Shown: positions 26,803 through 36,145, numbered from the stretch's first letter. The stretch is 64,000 bases of DNA from JBBWZH01 sp035544115 (GCA_963714145.1 OY970235.1:7192001-7256000), one strand, 5' to 3'. The notes: generated from the sequence alone by a model not told the origin. Translations and numbers: made by a program.

Positions 26803-28396
26803 GACGTGCAGCGCCCTCGGGCAGCTGGCTGGCAGGAAGCTGGTGCCGATGTTGGGCAGGGTGACTGACTTCAAGGTCTTGGTTGGGTCGGTGGGCAGGA
26901 AGACGGCGTAGATCCGCGGCTTGATAGCGGTGTCGGGGCTGGTGCCGATGTCTCGGTGGTCCAGCACGACCGCCGCCGCGGCGGCCGGGCCGAACGCCCA
27001 GTCCGGCACCGAGATGTATGCCGGCTTGGTGAACGTGCCATCGGTATATGTCACGGCGCCCGTGGCTTTCGGGGTCGCGCCGCAGGTGGCGACGGTGAGC
27101 AGCCCGACGGCGGTCGCCTTGACCTGCTGCGCGGCGGGCAGCGGGATGGTCTGGCCGGCCGCGATCACGTTGTCGTTGCCGGTCGTCGCGTTGGGGGCGG
27201 ACATCGTGAACGTGGCACCGCCGACGGTGAGTGTCGTGTTTGGACCGTAGCCGGCCGCGGTCAGGGTCTGCTTGGAAAGTGCGGTGTCGCCCGAGCCGAG
27301 GTCCAGGTCGGCGGCGGCGGTGCCGTCGTTGGCGAGGCCGTGGTTGTTCATGGCAGCGGTGAAGCTGGCGGCGGTGACGTTGTTGAACGGGATGACGGTG
27401 AGGTAGTCGACGCCGGCGTTGTATCCGGTGCTGGCGGCGTTCCTGCCGACGACGGTCACCTTCAGGGCGTGCGTCCCGGCGGTCAGGTGGGTGCCGCCGA
27501 ACCGGACGAAGCGTGTTGCGGAGCCGCTGTTGTAGCCGTCAATGGCCTGCGTGTCGGTTCCGGCGAGTGGCACGTCATCGAGGTCGAACCTGAGCTGGCC
27601 GTGGTTCGCGCCCATGACGGTCTTCGCGCCGAGTGCGTAGTCGGCTTCCAGCGGCACGCCGCCTGGGCCGGTCGGTGTGCTGAACGACATCGTGAATGAC
27701 TGGTTCACTGCGGTGCCCTGGAACAGCTCTTGGCTACCGGCGGACCAGAACTGCGGGTTCCCGGTCTGCGGGCCGAGGGCCACCGACTGGCCGGCGGGCT
27801 GGCTGAGCGTGACATGGGTGCTGTCGGTCGGTTCCAGCCGGGTGCGGGTGACGCCGAGGTTCGGCGCGACGTAGAACGTGTAGGCCGAACTCTCGGGCGA
27901 CAGGTTGTGGGCGTCGTCGAAGCCGCGCACGTGCAGGGTGTGATAACCGGGGGCTAGCGAGCTAGGGACGGTCAGCGTCGCGTTGCCCGAGCTCGCCGCG
28001 ACCAGGCCGCCGCTGCCGATCGTCTGGTTGTAGTTGCAGTCGGTGGTCTTCAACGCCGGCTCGGTGCCGGCGCCGGCCCAGGTGTAGGAGTAGCCGACCA
28101 CGTCGGGCGAGCCGTTGGCGGTGAGCATGAAGGTGGGCGATGAGGCCGTGGGTGACCCCCAGTAGCCGCTGTTCGGGTAGTCGTAGCTGGTGACCGACGG
28201 CGCTGTCGCCGGCGGGATCGCGCGGCTGACGAACTCGTACCAGCCCGACCAGGCCGACGACAGGTGCGGTACGTCCGAGGGCAGGTTCTCGGCGTGGACC
28301 CGGAACGACCAGTTCGCGTTCCCGACGCCGCCGGGCTTGTTCACCGGCCAGGAGCCTTGTGTGTTCGAGTTGATCCGGACGCCGGCCGTGTTCCAT
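26802..28396 (-). pseudogene. Secreted multi-domain protein, 5'-truncated front part of the IS-split gene
   Basis: On the minus strand this encodes about 530 residues of extracellular beta-domains: SVTSYDYPNSGYWGSP, HTLHVRGFDDAHNLSPES and YGPNTTLTVGGATFTM. Such domains are common in actinomycete RHS-like or adhesive secreted proteins. It continues in frame, across the IS630 insertion, into the SGNH domain. There is no signal peptide. At about 28396 the coding character stops and the opposite strand begins to look coding (a toxin end), so an inversion or deletion breakpoint is inferred there. The in-frame ATG at 28524 is fortuitous. Confidence 0.7.
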
Positions 28397-28771
28397 GCCG
28401 TGCGGGGCATCGACTTCCTGCGTGACTTCTTCAAAGCCAAGGGCGAGATCACCGACGCCGAACGCACCCTCAAGACCCTAGACAACGAGATCCCCGCCGC
28501 GAATGCTACAGTCCGTGACCTCACGAGGATTCAGAAGGGCAATGACGGGGAACCAGTGAAGACCGGCCTCGCCAGCGCCAGGACTGATCAGGAACTGCTC
28601 GACTCGGTATTCAAACCCAAAGACGGCTTGTACATGCGGACATATCCCAACGGGAAGACACTAGCGGACGGCAACCATCGGCGCTTCGAGCTACTCAAAA
28701 GGGCCAGTGATCCGTCCTCTACAATCGAGTTGGACACTCCTATCTACATCAAGAGTTATGGAGGTTCCTGA
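28397..28771 (+). pseudogene. C-terminal fragment of a polymorphic toxin (ParB-like fold)
   Basis: About 120 residues in frame end at TGA 28769-28771. The fragment includes KAKGEITDAERTLKTLDNE and YPNGKTLADGNHRRFELLKR; the latter resembles the G-x-H-R motif of ParB/Srx-type domains used as C-terminal toxin modules. The rest of the parent protein (probably RHS or similar) is missing: the frame merges upstream with sequence belonging to the opposite-strand gene. The next gene starts one base into its stop, which is the normal toxin-immunity arrangement. Function is inferred. Confidence 0.55.
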
Positions 28772-29244
28772 TGTTGCACGGCAAGGCTCCCCAGCACCTT
28801 CGCCACTGGCCGGTTGTCGATGTCGGCAACGGCCCGGTGCGTGGGGATATAAAGAAGTTGTCCGTTGCCGACCTGGCGCGGCTGACGTCCGTGGCGAGAG
28901 ACATGCCTTGGAGTGCCAATGGTCGACCTGAGTGGCTGCACGAACGGCGCTCGGATATCGCACGCGTCTTCTTGATCGTATACTTCGTCGAGTCCCCGTC
29001 TGTCTACAGGTGCCTGGCCATAGCATTCACGGACAATAAGTCCGCCTGGACCTTCACCATCGACGTAGCATTTCGCGACTTCGACACCTTGCCGTCCTTG
29101 CTCGTCGGAGAGTTGGTAGAGTTGACTCAGTCTCTCCTCTATGGATTTCCAATGCTACCGCTCGATCCTGTTCAGGAGGAGCACTGGAAGACGATGGAGG
29201 ATGACGTTCGAAAGGACAAGCGGCAAGGGGAAGAGACTGAGTGA
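28771..29244 (+). CDS. Putative immunity protein to the adjacent toxin fragment
   Basis: This 157-residue soluble protein starts at ATG 28771, sharing one base with the toxin stop (TGATG). Its GC content is lower than that of the neighbours. It is acidic near the C-terminus (WKTMEDDVRKDKRQGEETE) and has hydrophobic core strands (IARVFLIVYFVESPSVYRCL). No named family is recognised. Position, size and coupling fit a cognate immunity gene retained after the toxin gene was truncated. Confidence 0.55.
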   Translation: MLHGKAPQHLRHWPVVDVGNGPVRGDIKKLSVADLARLTSVARDMPWSANGRPEWLHERRSDIARVFLIVYFVESPSVYRCLAIAFTDNKSAWTFTIDVAFRDFDTLPSLLVGELVELTQSLLYGFPMLPLDPVQEEHWKTMEDDVRKDKRQGEETE

Positions 29245-29608
29245 GTTGCCGCAAGCGTGGCGCAGGCGCCGTCGATGTCATCGCGATTGTGGAATTTCTC
29301 TACTGGTGACGCCGCCGGTCACGATCGCCGACGGCAGCAGGAAGCCCATAAGGCTTGAATGGAGTCATCGATATACGATGTTCGGTGGCGTGGCCGCGGG
29401 GTGTTGGGTTCGGTAGCGCAAAAGTCTGGCCGCCAACATGGCAGTCGCCGCGCCAACGACGTGCGGGCGGGTGATCGCCGCGTGGGCGTACCGGTCGATC
29501 AGCCGGCGCCGCACCGGGTCGGCCACCGCCTGAAAGACACCCACGGCCGCTCGGACGAATCGCTGTCAAGTTATATGAGCTTCGGATGATTCAACTCCGC
29601 GCTGCCGG
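29245..29608. other. Intergenic region with a coding-like remnant
   Basis: No complete gene is supported. On the minus strand between about 29560 and 29370 a frame without a start reads DPVRRRLIDRYAHAAIT and VVGAATAMLAARLLRYR. This is protein-like but unrecognised and is probably a gene fragment. It adds to the scarred character of 24450-29600. Confidence 0.35.
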
Positions 29609-30226
29609 TCAGCCGGGGAGCAGATCCTTCAGCCGGGCGATGACCGATTCCTTCACCGCCTTCGAGACGGCGGCGTTGAGCTGATCGGTGAGCGCGTCCG
29701 GGTCGCTGACGTTGGCGAGGAGTTGACGCAGATCAAGTCCGTCGACAGTCCGGCGCAGGACATCATCTGTCTGCACGACGCCGTCGATCACGGCGTCCGG
29801 CAGCAGCCGGATGCCCTGTTCGACGAGCCACGGCAGGTCGGCCGTGGCGACCACCTCCTCGGCCAGCGCGGATGCCTTCGGTAGCTCCCCGTCCCCGGAC
29901 AGGCGGTCGACCGCGCCGAGCAACCCGCCGTGCAGCGCGGTGACCTGCGCGTCGGACGGCCGGCCGCCGCCGGCGAGGTCGAGGATGAGCGCCTCCCGGG
30001 TCACACCGAGGGAGCACGCCGCGCCGTCCAGTCCGATCAGGACAAGCCTCTCCCCAAGCGCCTGCACGCCGTCCGACACGACCGCGACGCTCCGAGCCAC
30101 ACACGGGTTCCGGGCCCGGGCCGGGACGAAGTCACCGCCGCCAGCAGCCACCTGCGCACCGAGGACGCCGCCGACAAGCGCCACCGCGACGGCGGGCAGC
30201 AGCGCCTGACCAGGTCGCCTCGTCAC
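29609..30226 (-). CDS. Secreted or membrane-anchored hypothetical protein (205 aa)
   Basis: It starts at GTG 30226 inside a GTGA overlap with the MFS gene stop, so it is translationally coupled to the exporter. The N-terminus RRPGQALLPAVAVALVGGV is a signal peptide or anchor. The mature part contains two Cys (RNPCVARSV, GAACSLGV) that could pair, and a helical C-terminus (DQLNAAVSKAVKESVIARL). No family is recognised. Its coupling suggests an accessory role on the outer face of the membrane next to the transporter. Confidence 0.75.
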   Translation of the reverse strand: MTRRPGQALLPAVAVALVGGVLGAQVAAGGGDFVPARARNPCVARSVAVVSDGVQALGERLVLIGLDGAACSLGVTREALILDLAGGGRPSDAQVTALHGGLLGAVDRLSGDGELPKASALAEEVVATADLPWLVEQGIRLLPDAVIDGVVQTDDVLRRTVDGLDLRQLLANVSDPDALTDQLNAAVSKAVKESVIARLKDLLPG

Positions 30227-31698
30227 GACGGCACACTTCCGGTGTCCGGCGCCGGTGCGGGACCGCCGGCAAGGCGGCGGAACGGAACGAGCGGGATCAG
30301 CGCGGCCAGGGCGAGCAGCGCGCCGATGCCGAAGGAGTCCCGGAACGCGCGCGAGGCGGCGCGTTCCAGCTGACCCGTCAGTGCGTGTTCCAGCTGCTCG
30401 GCGGCCAGCTTCTGCGCGCCGGCGAGCCGCAGTTGGGCGAACGCCGGGTGTAGATCGGGGACGCGCCCCGCCTCGGCGCTCAGCTGTGTGCCCAACGCCT
30501 GCGCGAGGGCGATCTTGTCCGCCGCGGCGAGTGGCGCGTCGAGGACGAGCGACGCGATCGCTTCCTGCGCCGGTACCTGCGCGTCGCGAAGGTCCGCGGT
30601 GAAGACCGGAGTGAGAATCACCAGCCCCAGGACGACGCCAGCGTGGCGGGCGGCCATCGTCCAGCCGCCGTGCAGCGCACGCGGGAGCCGGTCGCGCAGC
30701 GCCCGCGCGGTGAGCGCGTCGACGGTCAGGCCGAGGCCGAGGCCGACCAGCACCTGCGGGGCGATCATCCAGCCCAGGTCGGAAGACGGCGGCAGCGCAA
30801 GGCTGCCCAGGCCCCCGGCGATGAAGAGGCAACCGGCGACCGCCTTGGGCATCGCGCCCGCCTGGAACCACCGGGCGATGGGAGCCGCGGCCACGGCCGC
30901 GATCGGCACCACGGACACGGTCAGGGCGGCCGTCAGCGGCGACCGTCGCCACCCCTCGACCAGCAGCAGCACGACGAGGAAGAGCGCCGCCGTCAACGCC
31001 GCCGACAGCAGCGCCAGGGCGAGGTTCGCGGCCGCCTCCGGCCGATGCCGAGCTGGCGGTACCAGCGTTGTCGCCGTCGACACCTCGGGCCTCCCGCGCA
31101 GGGCGAGGGCGGCCGGGACGGCGAGCACCGCGAACGGCACCTGCACCACGAAGATCGCCTGCCAGCTGATCGCCTCGGTCAGCACGCCGCCGGCCACCGG
31201 GCCCGCCGCCGTCCCGATCACCCCGGCACCGATCCACAGGCCGACACCGCGGCGCTCGCCCAGCGCAGTCACGAGAAGTTCGAGGCCGGCCACCACGACG
31301 AGAGCGCCACCCACCGCCTGGACGCTGCGCGCGGCGATGAGCACGCCGATGGATCCGGCGAGCGCGCACGCCGCCGACGATCCGGCGAAGACGGCGATGC
31401 CGACGGCACTGAGAGCGGCGGCATTCCGGCGGCTGACCAACCGGGCCGCCGGGACGACGAGCAACGCGAGCACGAGGTTGTAGCTGATCAGGACCCACGC
31501 GACCCCGCTCACGGTCCCGCCGAGATGCCGCAGAATCTGCGGCAGCGCAAGCGTCACGATCGCCGAATCCGCCAGAACGAGCCCGACCGTCACTGTCACC
31601 AACGCCACGACCACGACGCGACGCCGACCCGGACGAATGACGTCAACCGAACTCACGGGTTCGACGGAAGTCATGGTCGCCAGTATCCGGGTACCCAT
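30223..31698 (-). CDS. MFS exporter, DHA2-like (multidrug type)
   Basis: This 491-residue protein has about 14 hydrophobic segments. The first helix contains LVLADSAIVTLALPQI and the loop-helix region WVLISYNLVLALLVVPAARL, as in EmrB/QacA-type proton-drug antiporters. The motif-C-like stretch GVIGTAAGPVAGGVL is typical of drug exporters. ATG 31698 is the longest start; ATG 31674 (TSVEPVSSVD) is a good alternative. It is followed by a coupled secreted protein. Substrate unknown. Confidence 0.9.
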   Translation of the reverse strand: MGTRILATMTSVEPVSSVDVIRPGRRRVVVVALVTVTVGLVLADSAIVTLALPQILRHLGGTVSGVAWVLISYNLVLALLVVPAARLVSRRNAAALSAVGIAVFAGSSAACALAGSIGVLIAARSVQAVGGALVVVAGLELLVTALGERRGVGLWIGAGVIGTAAGPVAGGVLTEAISWQAIFVVQVPFAVLAVPAALALRGRPEVSTATTLVPPARHRPEAAANLALALLSAALTAALFLVVLLLVEGWRRSPLTAALTVSVVPIAAVAAAPIARWFQAGAMPKAVAGCLFIAGGLGSLALPPSSDLGWMIAPQVLVGLGLGLTVDALTARALRDRLPRALHGGWTMAARHAGVVLGLVILTPVFTADLRDAQVPAQEAIASLVLDAPLAAADKIALAQALGTQLSAEAGRVPDLHPAFAQLRLAGAQKLAAEQLEHALTGQLERAASRAFRDSFGIGALLALAALIPLVPFRRLAGGPAPAPDTGSVPS

Positions 31699-31760
31699 CG
31701 GCGAGACATTCTCGGCATGTCACGTCACACGTCGGCGAGCTGTGCGGGTTCGGCGCGCAT

Positions 31761-32912
31761 TCAGCGCGGAGGATCGGCGTCGAACCGGCGTCCGGCGTTC
31801 CCCGGCCTGACGTGTGGCCCCTGCGGGGATGGCACTCCCGCCCGGTCCGGGACCGCGGGTATGGCGGCCTCGTCCACGCTCAGTCCCAGACCGGGGCTGT
31901 CGCCCAGGACGAACAGGCCGTCCTCGACCGACACGTCGAGGCTCAGCCCGGTCGGCGGCGTGAGGTCCTGCAACTCGCTGGCGATGTGATTGGGCACAGC
32001 GGTCGCCGCGTGCACCAGACACAGCGGCGTGGTGCCGATCGGGCTGACCGGCAGATCGTGGGCGTGCGCCAGCGCCGCGACCCGCAGGAAGTGGGTGACG
32101 CCCCAGACGGATGCTGTCTGGACGATGTCCACCGCGCCGGCAGCCAGCAGCGGCCGGAACTGTTCCAGGCCGCTGAGGTTCTCCCCGGCGGCGATCGACG
32201 CCCGGACGGCGCGTCCCACGATGACCATCCCGTCCGCGTCCCAGCGGCGGACGGGCTCCTCGACCCAGGTCAGGTCGATGGCCCGCTCCAGTGCCGCCAC
32301 GTGCCGCACGGCCTGCTTGCGGGTCCAGCACTCGTTGGCGTCGAGCATCAGGCTGGGCCGCCGGCCAGGGTTCGCCTCCGCGAGGATGTCGCGGACGAGG
32401 GTGAGCCTCGCGAGGTCGCGGTCGACGTCCAGGCCCCCCTTCAGCTTGGCCGCCCATACCCCGCGTTCGGCGTAGGACTTGTACAGCGCGGCGAGCTCGT
32501 CGTCGGTCAGCGCGATGTCCAGGCCGGAGGCGTAGGCGGTCACGGTCCGCTCCCGGCCGCCGAGCAGCCGCCACAGCGGTTGCCCGGCGGCCTTCGCCTT
32601 GATGTCCCACAGCGCGGTGTCCAGCGCGCCGATCGTGCCGAAGATCGAGCCGGCGTGGCCGTTCTTGAACGCATGGCGGAGCATCCGGTCGTACAGGGCG
32701 GTGGTGGCCCGCGGATCCTCGCCCTCGATGGCGGCGAACACGCGGTCCAACTCGGTGTGCGACCCCATCCCGACGCCGGTGATTCCCTCGTCGGTGTCGA
32801 CCAGCACCAGCTGGACCTCCAGAACCCCGTCCGGGAAGACGCCGTTGGCGTCGCCCACGGGCCGCCCCCAGTCCTGCACCGTGGTCAGGGTTCGGTAGCC
32901 GGTGATCCTCAT
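31761..32912 (-). CDS. Enolase-superfamily enzyme (mandelate racemase/acid-sugar dehydratase-like)
   Basis: This 383-residue protein has the capping N-domain and barrel of the mandelate racemase subgroup. The catalytic Lys motif is AKLKGG; metal ligands lie in LMLDANECW (Asp), WVEEPVR (Glu) and AGENLSG (Glu). Where typical acid-sugar dehydratases have the active-site His (SPHG), it reads SPIGTTP, so the usual Lys/His chemistry may not apply. It lies downstream of an ABC sugar importer on the same strand, 116 bases after the last permease gene, which suggests an acid-sugar or lactone substrate. Reaction not assigned. Confidence 0.82.
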   Translation of the reverse strand: MRITGYRTLTTVQDWGRPVGDANGVFPDGVLEVQLVLVDTDEGITGVGMGSHTELDRVFAAIEGEDPRATTALYDRMLRHAFKNGHAGSIFGTIGALDTALWDIKAKAAGQPLWRLLGGRERTVTAYASGLDIALTDDELAALYKSYAERGVWAAKLKGGLDVDRDLARLTLVRDILAEANPGRRPSLMLDANECWTRKQAVRHVAALERAIDLTWVEEPVRRWDADGMVIVGRAVRASIAAGENLSGLEQFRPLLAAGAVDIVQTASVWGVTHFLRVAALAHAHDLPVSPIGTTPLCLVHAATAVPNHIASELQDLTPPTGLSLDVSVEDGLFVLGDSPGLGLSVDEAAIPAVPDRAGVPSPQGPHVRPGNAGRRFDADPPR

Positions 32913-33028
32913 GGCAAACCTCCGTGGAGCCGACGGTCACGCCGTCTGGCGATGTGACGCTGGGACGGCAGGTAGCCGCCAGCACCCCGGTGGCCTCGAT
33001 CAGACGCCCAGCCGGAAACGACCGCGGA

Positions 33029-33901
33029 TCACCCTTTGACGCCCCCGCCGACCAGCCCGCGGACCAGTGCGCGCTGCGACAGCATGAACACGATTGAGAT
33101 GGGGACGATCGCGAGCAACGTGGCGAGGGCCAGCTCCGGCCGGAAGATCTCCAACTGCTGACCACCGCCGCCGACCGCCGGGTTGAACGACGGCGTCGAC
33201 GACAGCAGGGCCGACAGGCCGACCTGGATCGGGTACTTCGAGGAGTCGGCGAGCACGGCGTACGGCAGGAAGAAGTTGTTCCAGACGGATACGAAGCTGA
33301 AGAACAGGACGAGCGCGACCACCGGCTTGGCCAGCGGCAGCGCGACGTGGCGGAACGTCGACCACTCGCCGCAGCCGTCGACCCGCGCCGCGTCGAGCAG
33401 GTCGCGCGGGATCGCCGTCGCGTAGTAGAGGTACGCGAGGTAGACGCCGAACGGGAAGAACGCGAACGGCAGGATGACCGACAGGACGTTCCCGATCAGG
33501 TGCAGCGAGTTCAGCTCGAGGAAGATCGGAAGCACCAACGCGGCCGCCGGCATGATCATCACGACCAGCGTCAGCGTCAGCACGAGCCGGCGCCCCGGGA
33601 AGTCCCCGAGCGCGAGGCCGTATCCGGCCGGGATCGCCGTCACCAGCACGATCGCGGTCGCGCTGATCGCATACAGCAGCGAGTTGCCGATCCACCCGCG
33701 GTAGATGTGGTCGCTGAAGGCGTCCAGGTGCTTCCATGCCAGTGCGACCTGGTGGAAGCTGCCGAACGCGAACGGGCCGCTCGTGACGAGCGCCTCGTCG
33801 GACTTCGTCGGCGCCAGGATCAGCCAGACCAGGGGCGCCGCGAAGAACAGGCCGAAGGCGGCGAGGATCACCAACCGGACGCCGCGTGCTGCCAACCGCA
33901 T
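33029..33901 (-). CDS. ABC sugar transporter permease, MalG type
   Basis: This 290-residue protein has six transmembrane segments. The EAA loop reads DLLDAARVDGCGEWSTFRHV, the conserved E-A-A-x-x-x-G element of carbohydrate permeases. It starts at ATG 33901 within an ATGA overlap with the first permease. Together the two form the channel of a family 1 sugar importer. No ATPase gene lies in the cluster, so a shared MsiK-like ATPase encoded elsewhere is expected, as is usual in actinomycetes. Confidence 0.92.
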   Translation of the reverse strand: MRLAARGVRLVILAAFGLFFAAPLVWLILAPTKSDEALVTSGPFAFGSFHQVALAWKHLDAFSDHIYRGWIGNSLLYAISATAIVLVTAIPAGYGLALGDFPGRRLVLTLTLVVMIMPAAALVLPIFLELNSLHLIGNVLSVILPFAFFPFGVYLAYLYYATAIPRDLLDAARVDGCGEWSTFRHVALPLAKPVVALVLFFSFVSVWNNFFLPYAVLADSSKYPIQVGLSALLSSTPSFNPAVGGGGQQLEIFRPELALATLLAIVPISIVFMLSQRALVRGLVGGGVKG

Positions 33902-34842
33902 CAGTTCTCCGTCCTGAACAGTCCGGTGCGGGTGACGACGAGCACCGCGCCGAGCAGCCCGATCATGAGCAGGTCGACGGAGATGGCGGCGGCTCCGTTG
34001 AAGTCCCCGTACCGGAAGGCGAGCTGGTAGGCCAGCTGGTTCGACGACCAGGTGTCGGGCACCATGCCGAGGCTCGCCTGGTTCACCAGTTGCGGCTCGA
34101 CGAACAGCTGCGTCCCGGTCGCGAAGGAGAGGATGGCCATGTAGGCGATCCACTTGCGGATCAGCGGCAGCTTCACGCGCAGCGCGATCGTCACCGGACC
34201 CGCCCCGTCGATGCGCGCGGCCTCTTCCAGTTCGTGCGGGATCGTGTTCAGCGCGCCGTACATGACCACGATCCAGCCTCCGGCCCCGGTCCAGAAAGCG
34301 ATCATCGCGAAGATGAACGGCAGCTTCCCGGGCGCGATCGACTGCACGAAGAGGTCCGATCCGAGCACGTGGCGCAGCAGGAACGACCCGGGACTGACGG
34401 ACGGGTCGAGCATGAACAACCAGACCAGAACGGACGCCGCGCCGGCGAGCGCGCCGGGCATGTAGAAGAGGAACCGGAAGGCCGACGAGACGTGGTTGGC
34501 GCGCCCGTGCAGCACCAGCGCGAGCCCGACGACGAACACGATCAGCGAGCCGAGCCACACGCTGGTGTAGAGCAGGATGTGCTGGAACGCGGGCAGGAAG
34601 CGATAGTCGTGGATCGTCCGGGTGAAGTTGCGGAAACCGGTCCAGTCACCGGCGTCGCTGGTGAAGGCGAGGACGACCGCGTAGATCATCGGGCCGATGC
34701 CGAACATGATGAGGAACGGCAGGTAGAGCAGGACGAACGGGAGCCCCCGCGCGCGGCGCAGGCCACGCCTGCGCGTGGCCTGCGCGCGCGGCGAGGAGGC
34801 GGCGGGTCCGCCGATCTCCTCGTCAGTTGCGGGTGACCGCAT
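33901..34842 (-). CDS. ABC sugar transporter permease, MalF type
   Basis: This 313-residue permease starts at ATG 34842, overlapping the binding-protein gene by 20 bases. A basic N-terminus (RAQATRRRGLRRARG) precedes the first helix LPFVLLYLPFLIMFGIGP. The EAA loop is ELEEAARIDGAGPVTIALRV. It pairs with the MalG-type permease that follows. The coding region for the basic N-terminus contains a strong 13-bp hairpin. Confidence 0.92.
   Translation of the reverse strand: MRSPATDEEIGGPAASSPRAQATRRRGLRRARGLPFVLLYLPFLIMFGIGPMIYAVVLAFTSDAGDWTGFRNFTRTIHDYRFLPAFQHILLYTSVWLGSLIVFVVGLALVLHGRANHVSSAFRFLFYMPGALAGAASVLVWLFMLDPSVSPGSFLLRHVLGSDLFVQSIAPGKLPFIFAMIAFWTGAGGWIVVMYGALNTIPHELEEAARIDGAGPVTIALRVKLPLIRKWIAYMAILSFATGTQLFVEPQLVNQASLGMVPDTWSSNQLAYQLAFRYGDFNGAAAISVDLLMIGLLGAVLVVTRTGLFRTEN
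34756..34785 (-). promoter_or_regulatory. 13-bp hairpin at the start of the permease gene
   Basis: A perfect 13-bp inverted repeat (GCGCAGGCCACGC / GCGTGGCCTGCGC) with a 4-base CTGC loop lies 57-86 bases inside the first permease gene, just after the binding-protein gene ends. In the transcript it could limit expression of the permeases relative to the binding protein or protect the upstream mRNA. Alternatively the symmetry is a by-product of its Arg/Ala codons. Confidence 0.4.
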
Positions 34843-36145
34843 ACCCAGCCGCCTCAGCCGCCTTCGCGAGGGCGTCGCCGAGCGGTTGCAACTGCGAGCT
34901 CAGCGACTTTCCGGCGACCAGCTGCGTGACGACCGTGTTGGACCAGACCGGCTGATCCGGGTACGTAACCAGGTTCCAGCCCTGCCAGATCTGCGTGGCG
35001 GCGGCCTGGAGCGCCGGACTTGGATCGGCCGCGAAGAACTTGCTGCTTGCCTGCGCCGCCAGCCACTTGGTGGCCAGCGGGCCGTAGGCCGGGTAGCCGG
35101 GCCTGGCGTCCTTTCCAGTCGGGTTGAAGACCGTCGTCGCCCAGATCACGAAGTCCGCGGCACCCTGGAGGTTCTTGGAGTGCTTCGAGATGATCCACGG
35201 GCCGCCGCCGACCTGGCCGGTCGTGACCGGGGTCTCGCTCTCCCACTGCAGCGGCGCCGAAGCCGTGATCTCCCCGGCTGGCACGTGCAGCGTCGAATCG
35301 AACACGGCCTGCCCGTACCAGCTCGGACCCGGCATCAGCAGGACCTTGTCGGCCGCGCCCCCGTACTTCTTGGCGAAGTCCGGGGTGAACACGCTCAGCG
35401 GCGGAACCGTCCCGTTCTGGATCAGCGGGTCGAGCAAGGTCGCCACCCGGGTGCAGTGCGAGTCCGTCGAGTTGATCAGAAGGTTCTTGTCACCCTTCAG
35501 CTGCTCGAGCGGGCACTGGTTGCCCCACAGGTAGATCCAGTGGCTGAACGATTCGCCGACGGTCCCGACGATGTAGCCGGGGTGCTCGGTGGCGACCTTC
35601 TGACCCAGCGCCGCCCACTCCTGCCACGTCTTCGGCACCGTGTAGTGGAACTTGTCCATCAGCTTCTTGTTGACCCAGAGCACCACCTGGGCGAGGTTGT
35701 CCTGCACGCAGTACTGCGTGCCGTTGACCGTGCACTGGGCGGTCGACGGCGCCGGCCACTGGCTGAGCAGGTTGTCCGGGATGAGGCCCTTGACCGGCGC
35801 GGCGAACTCGAACGGCTTCTGCGCCATCCATACCGGGTCGTTGACCTGCTCGCTGAAGATGACGTCCGGCCATCCGTTGCCGGTCCTGTTCCACAACTGG
35901 ATCTTCGTCTGCAGGCTCGTGGCCCCGTTGCCGTCGCCGTCGAAGGTGACGATCTTCACCTTCTTGTCCGGATGCTCCTTGACGTAGGCCTGTGCCACCG
36001 GCAGCCGGGCCGCGTCGACCCAGACGGTCAGCTCGCCCGATCCTGCCGATGAGCTGGAGTTCCCCTTGTCGGAGGAGCTCCCACACCCCGCCAGAGTCAA
36101 CGCCGTCACGACGGCGGCGAACCACAGACGTCGCTGCATCTTCAC
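34823..36145 (-). CDS. Sugar ABC transporter solute-binding lipoprotein (SBP family 1)
   Basis: This 440-residue lipoprotein precursor has the signal peptide RRLWFAAVVTALTLAGCGSS with lipobox LAGC and a Ser-rich linker. The mature domain follows the maltose-binding-protein pattern: ELTVWVDAARLPVAQAYV at its start and EQVNDPVWMAQKPFEF and KKLMDKFHYTVPKTWQEWA further on. It delivers sugar to the two permeases encoded downstream. A GTATGAT-containing site upstream suggests control by the FadR-type regulator at 36487. Ligand unknown; the linked enolase-family enzyme hints at an acid sugar or its precursor. Confidence 0.94.
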   Translation of the reverse strand: MKMQRRLWFAAVVTALTLAGCGSSSDKGNSSSSAGSGELTVWVDAARLPVAQAYVKEHPDKKVKIVTFDGDGNGATSLQTKIQLWNRTGNGWPDVIFSEQVNDPVWMAQKPFEFAAPVKGLIPDNLLSQWPAPSTAQCTVNGTQYCVQDNLAQVVLWVNKKLMDKFHYTVPKTWQEWAALGQKVATEHPGYIVGTVGESFSHWIYLWGNQCPLEQLKGDKNLLINSTDSHCTRVATLLDPLIQNGTVPPLSVFTPDFAKKYGGAADKVLLMPGPSWYGQAVFDSTLHVPAGEITASAPLQWESETPVTTGQVGGGPWIISKHSKNLQGAADFVIWATTVFNPTGKDARPGYPAYGPLATKWLAAQASSKFFAADPSPALQAAATQIWQGWNLVTYPDQPVWSNTVVTQLVAGKSLSSQLQPLGDALAKAAEAAGYAVTRN

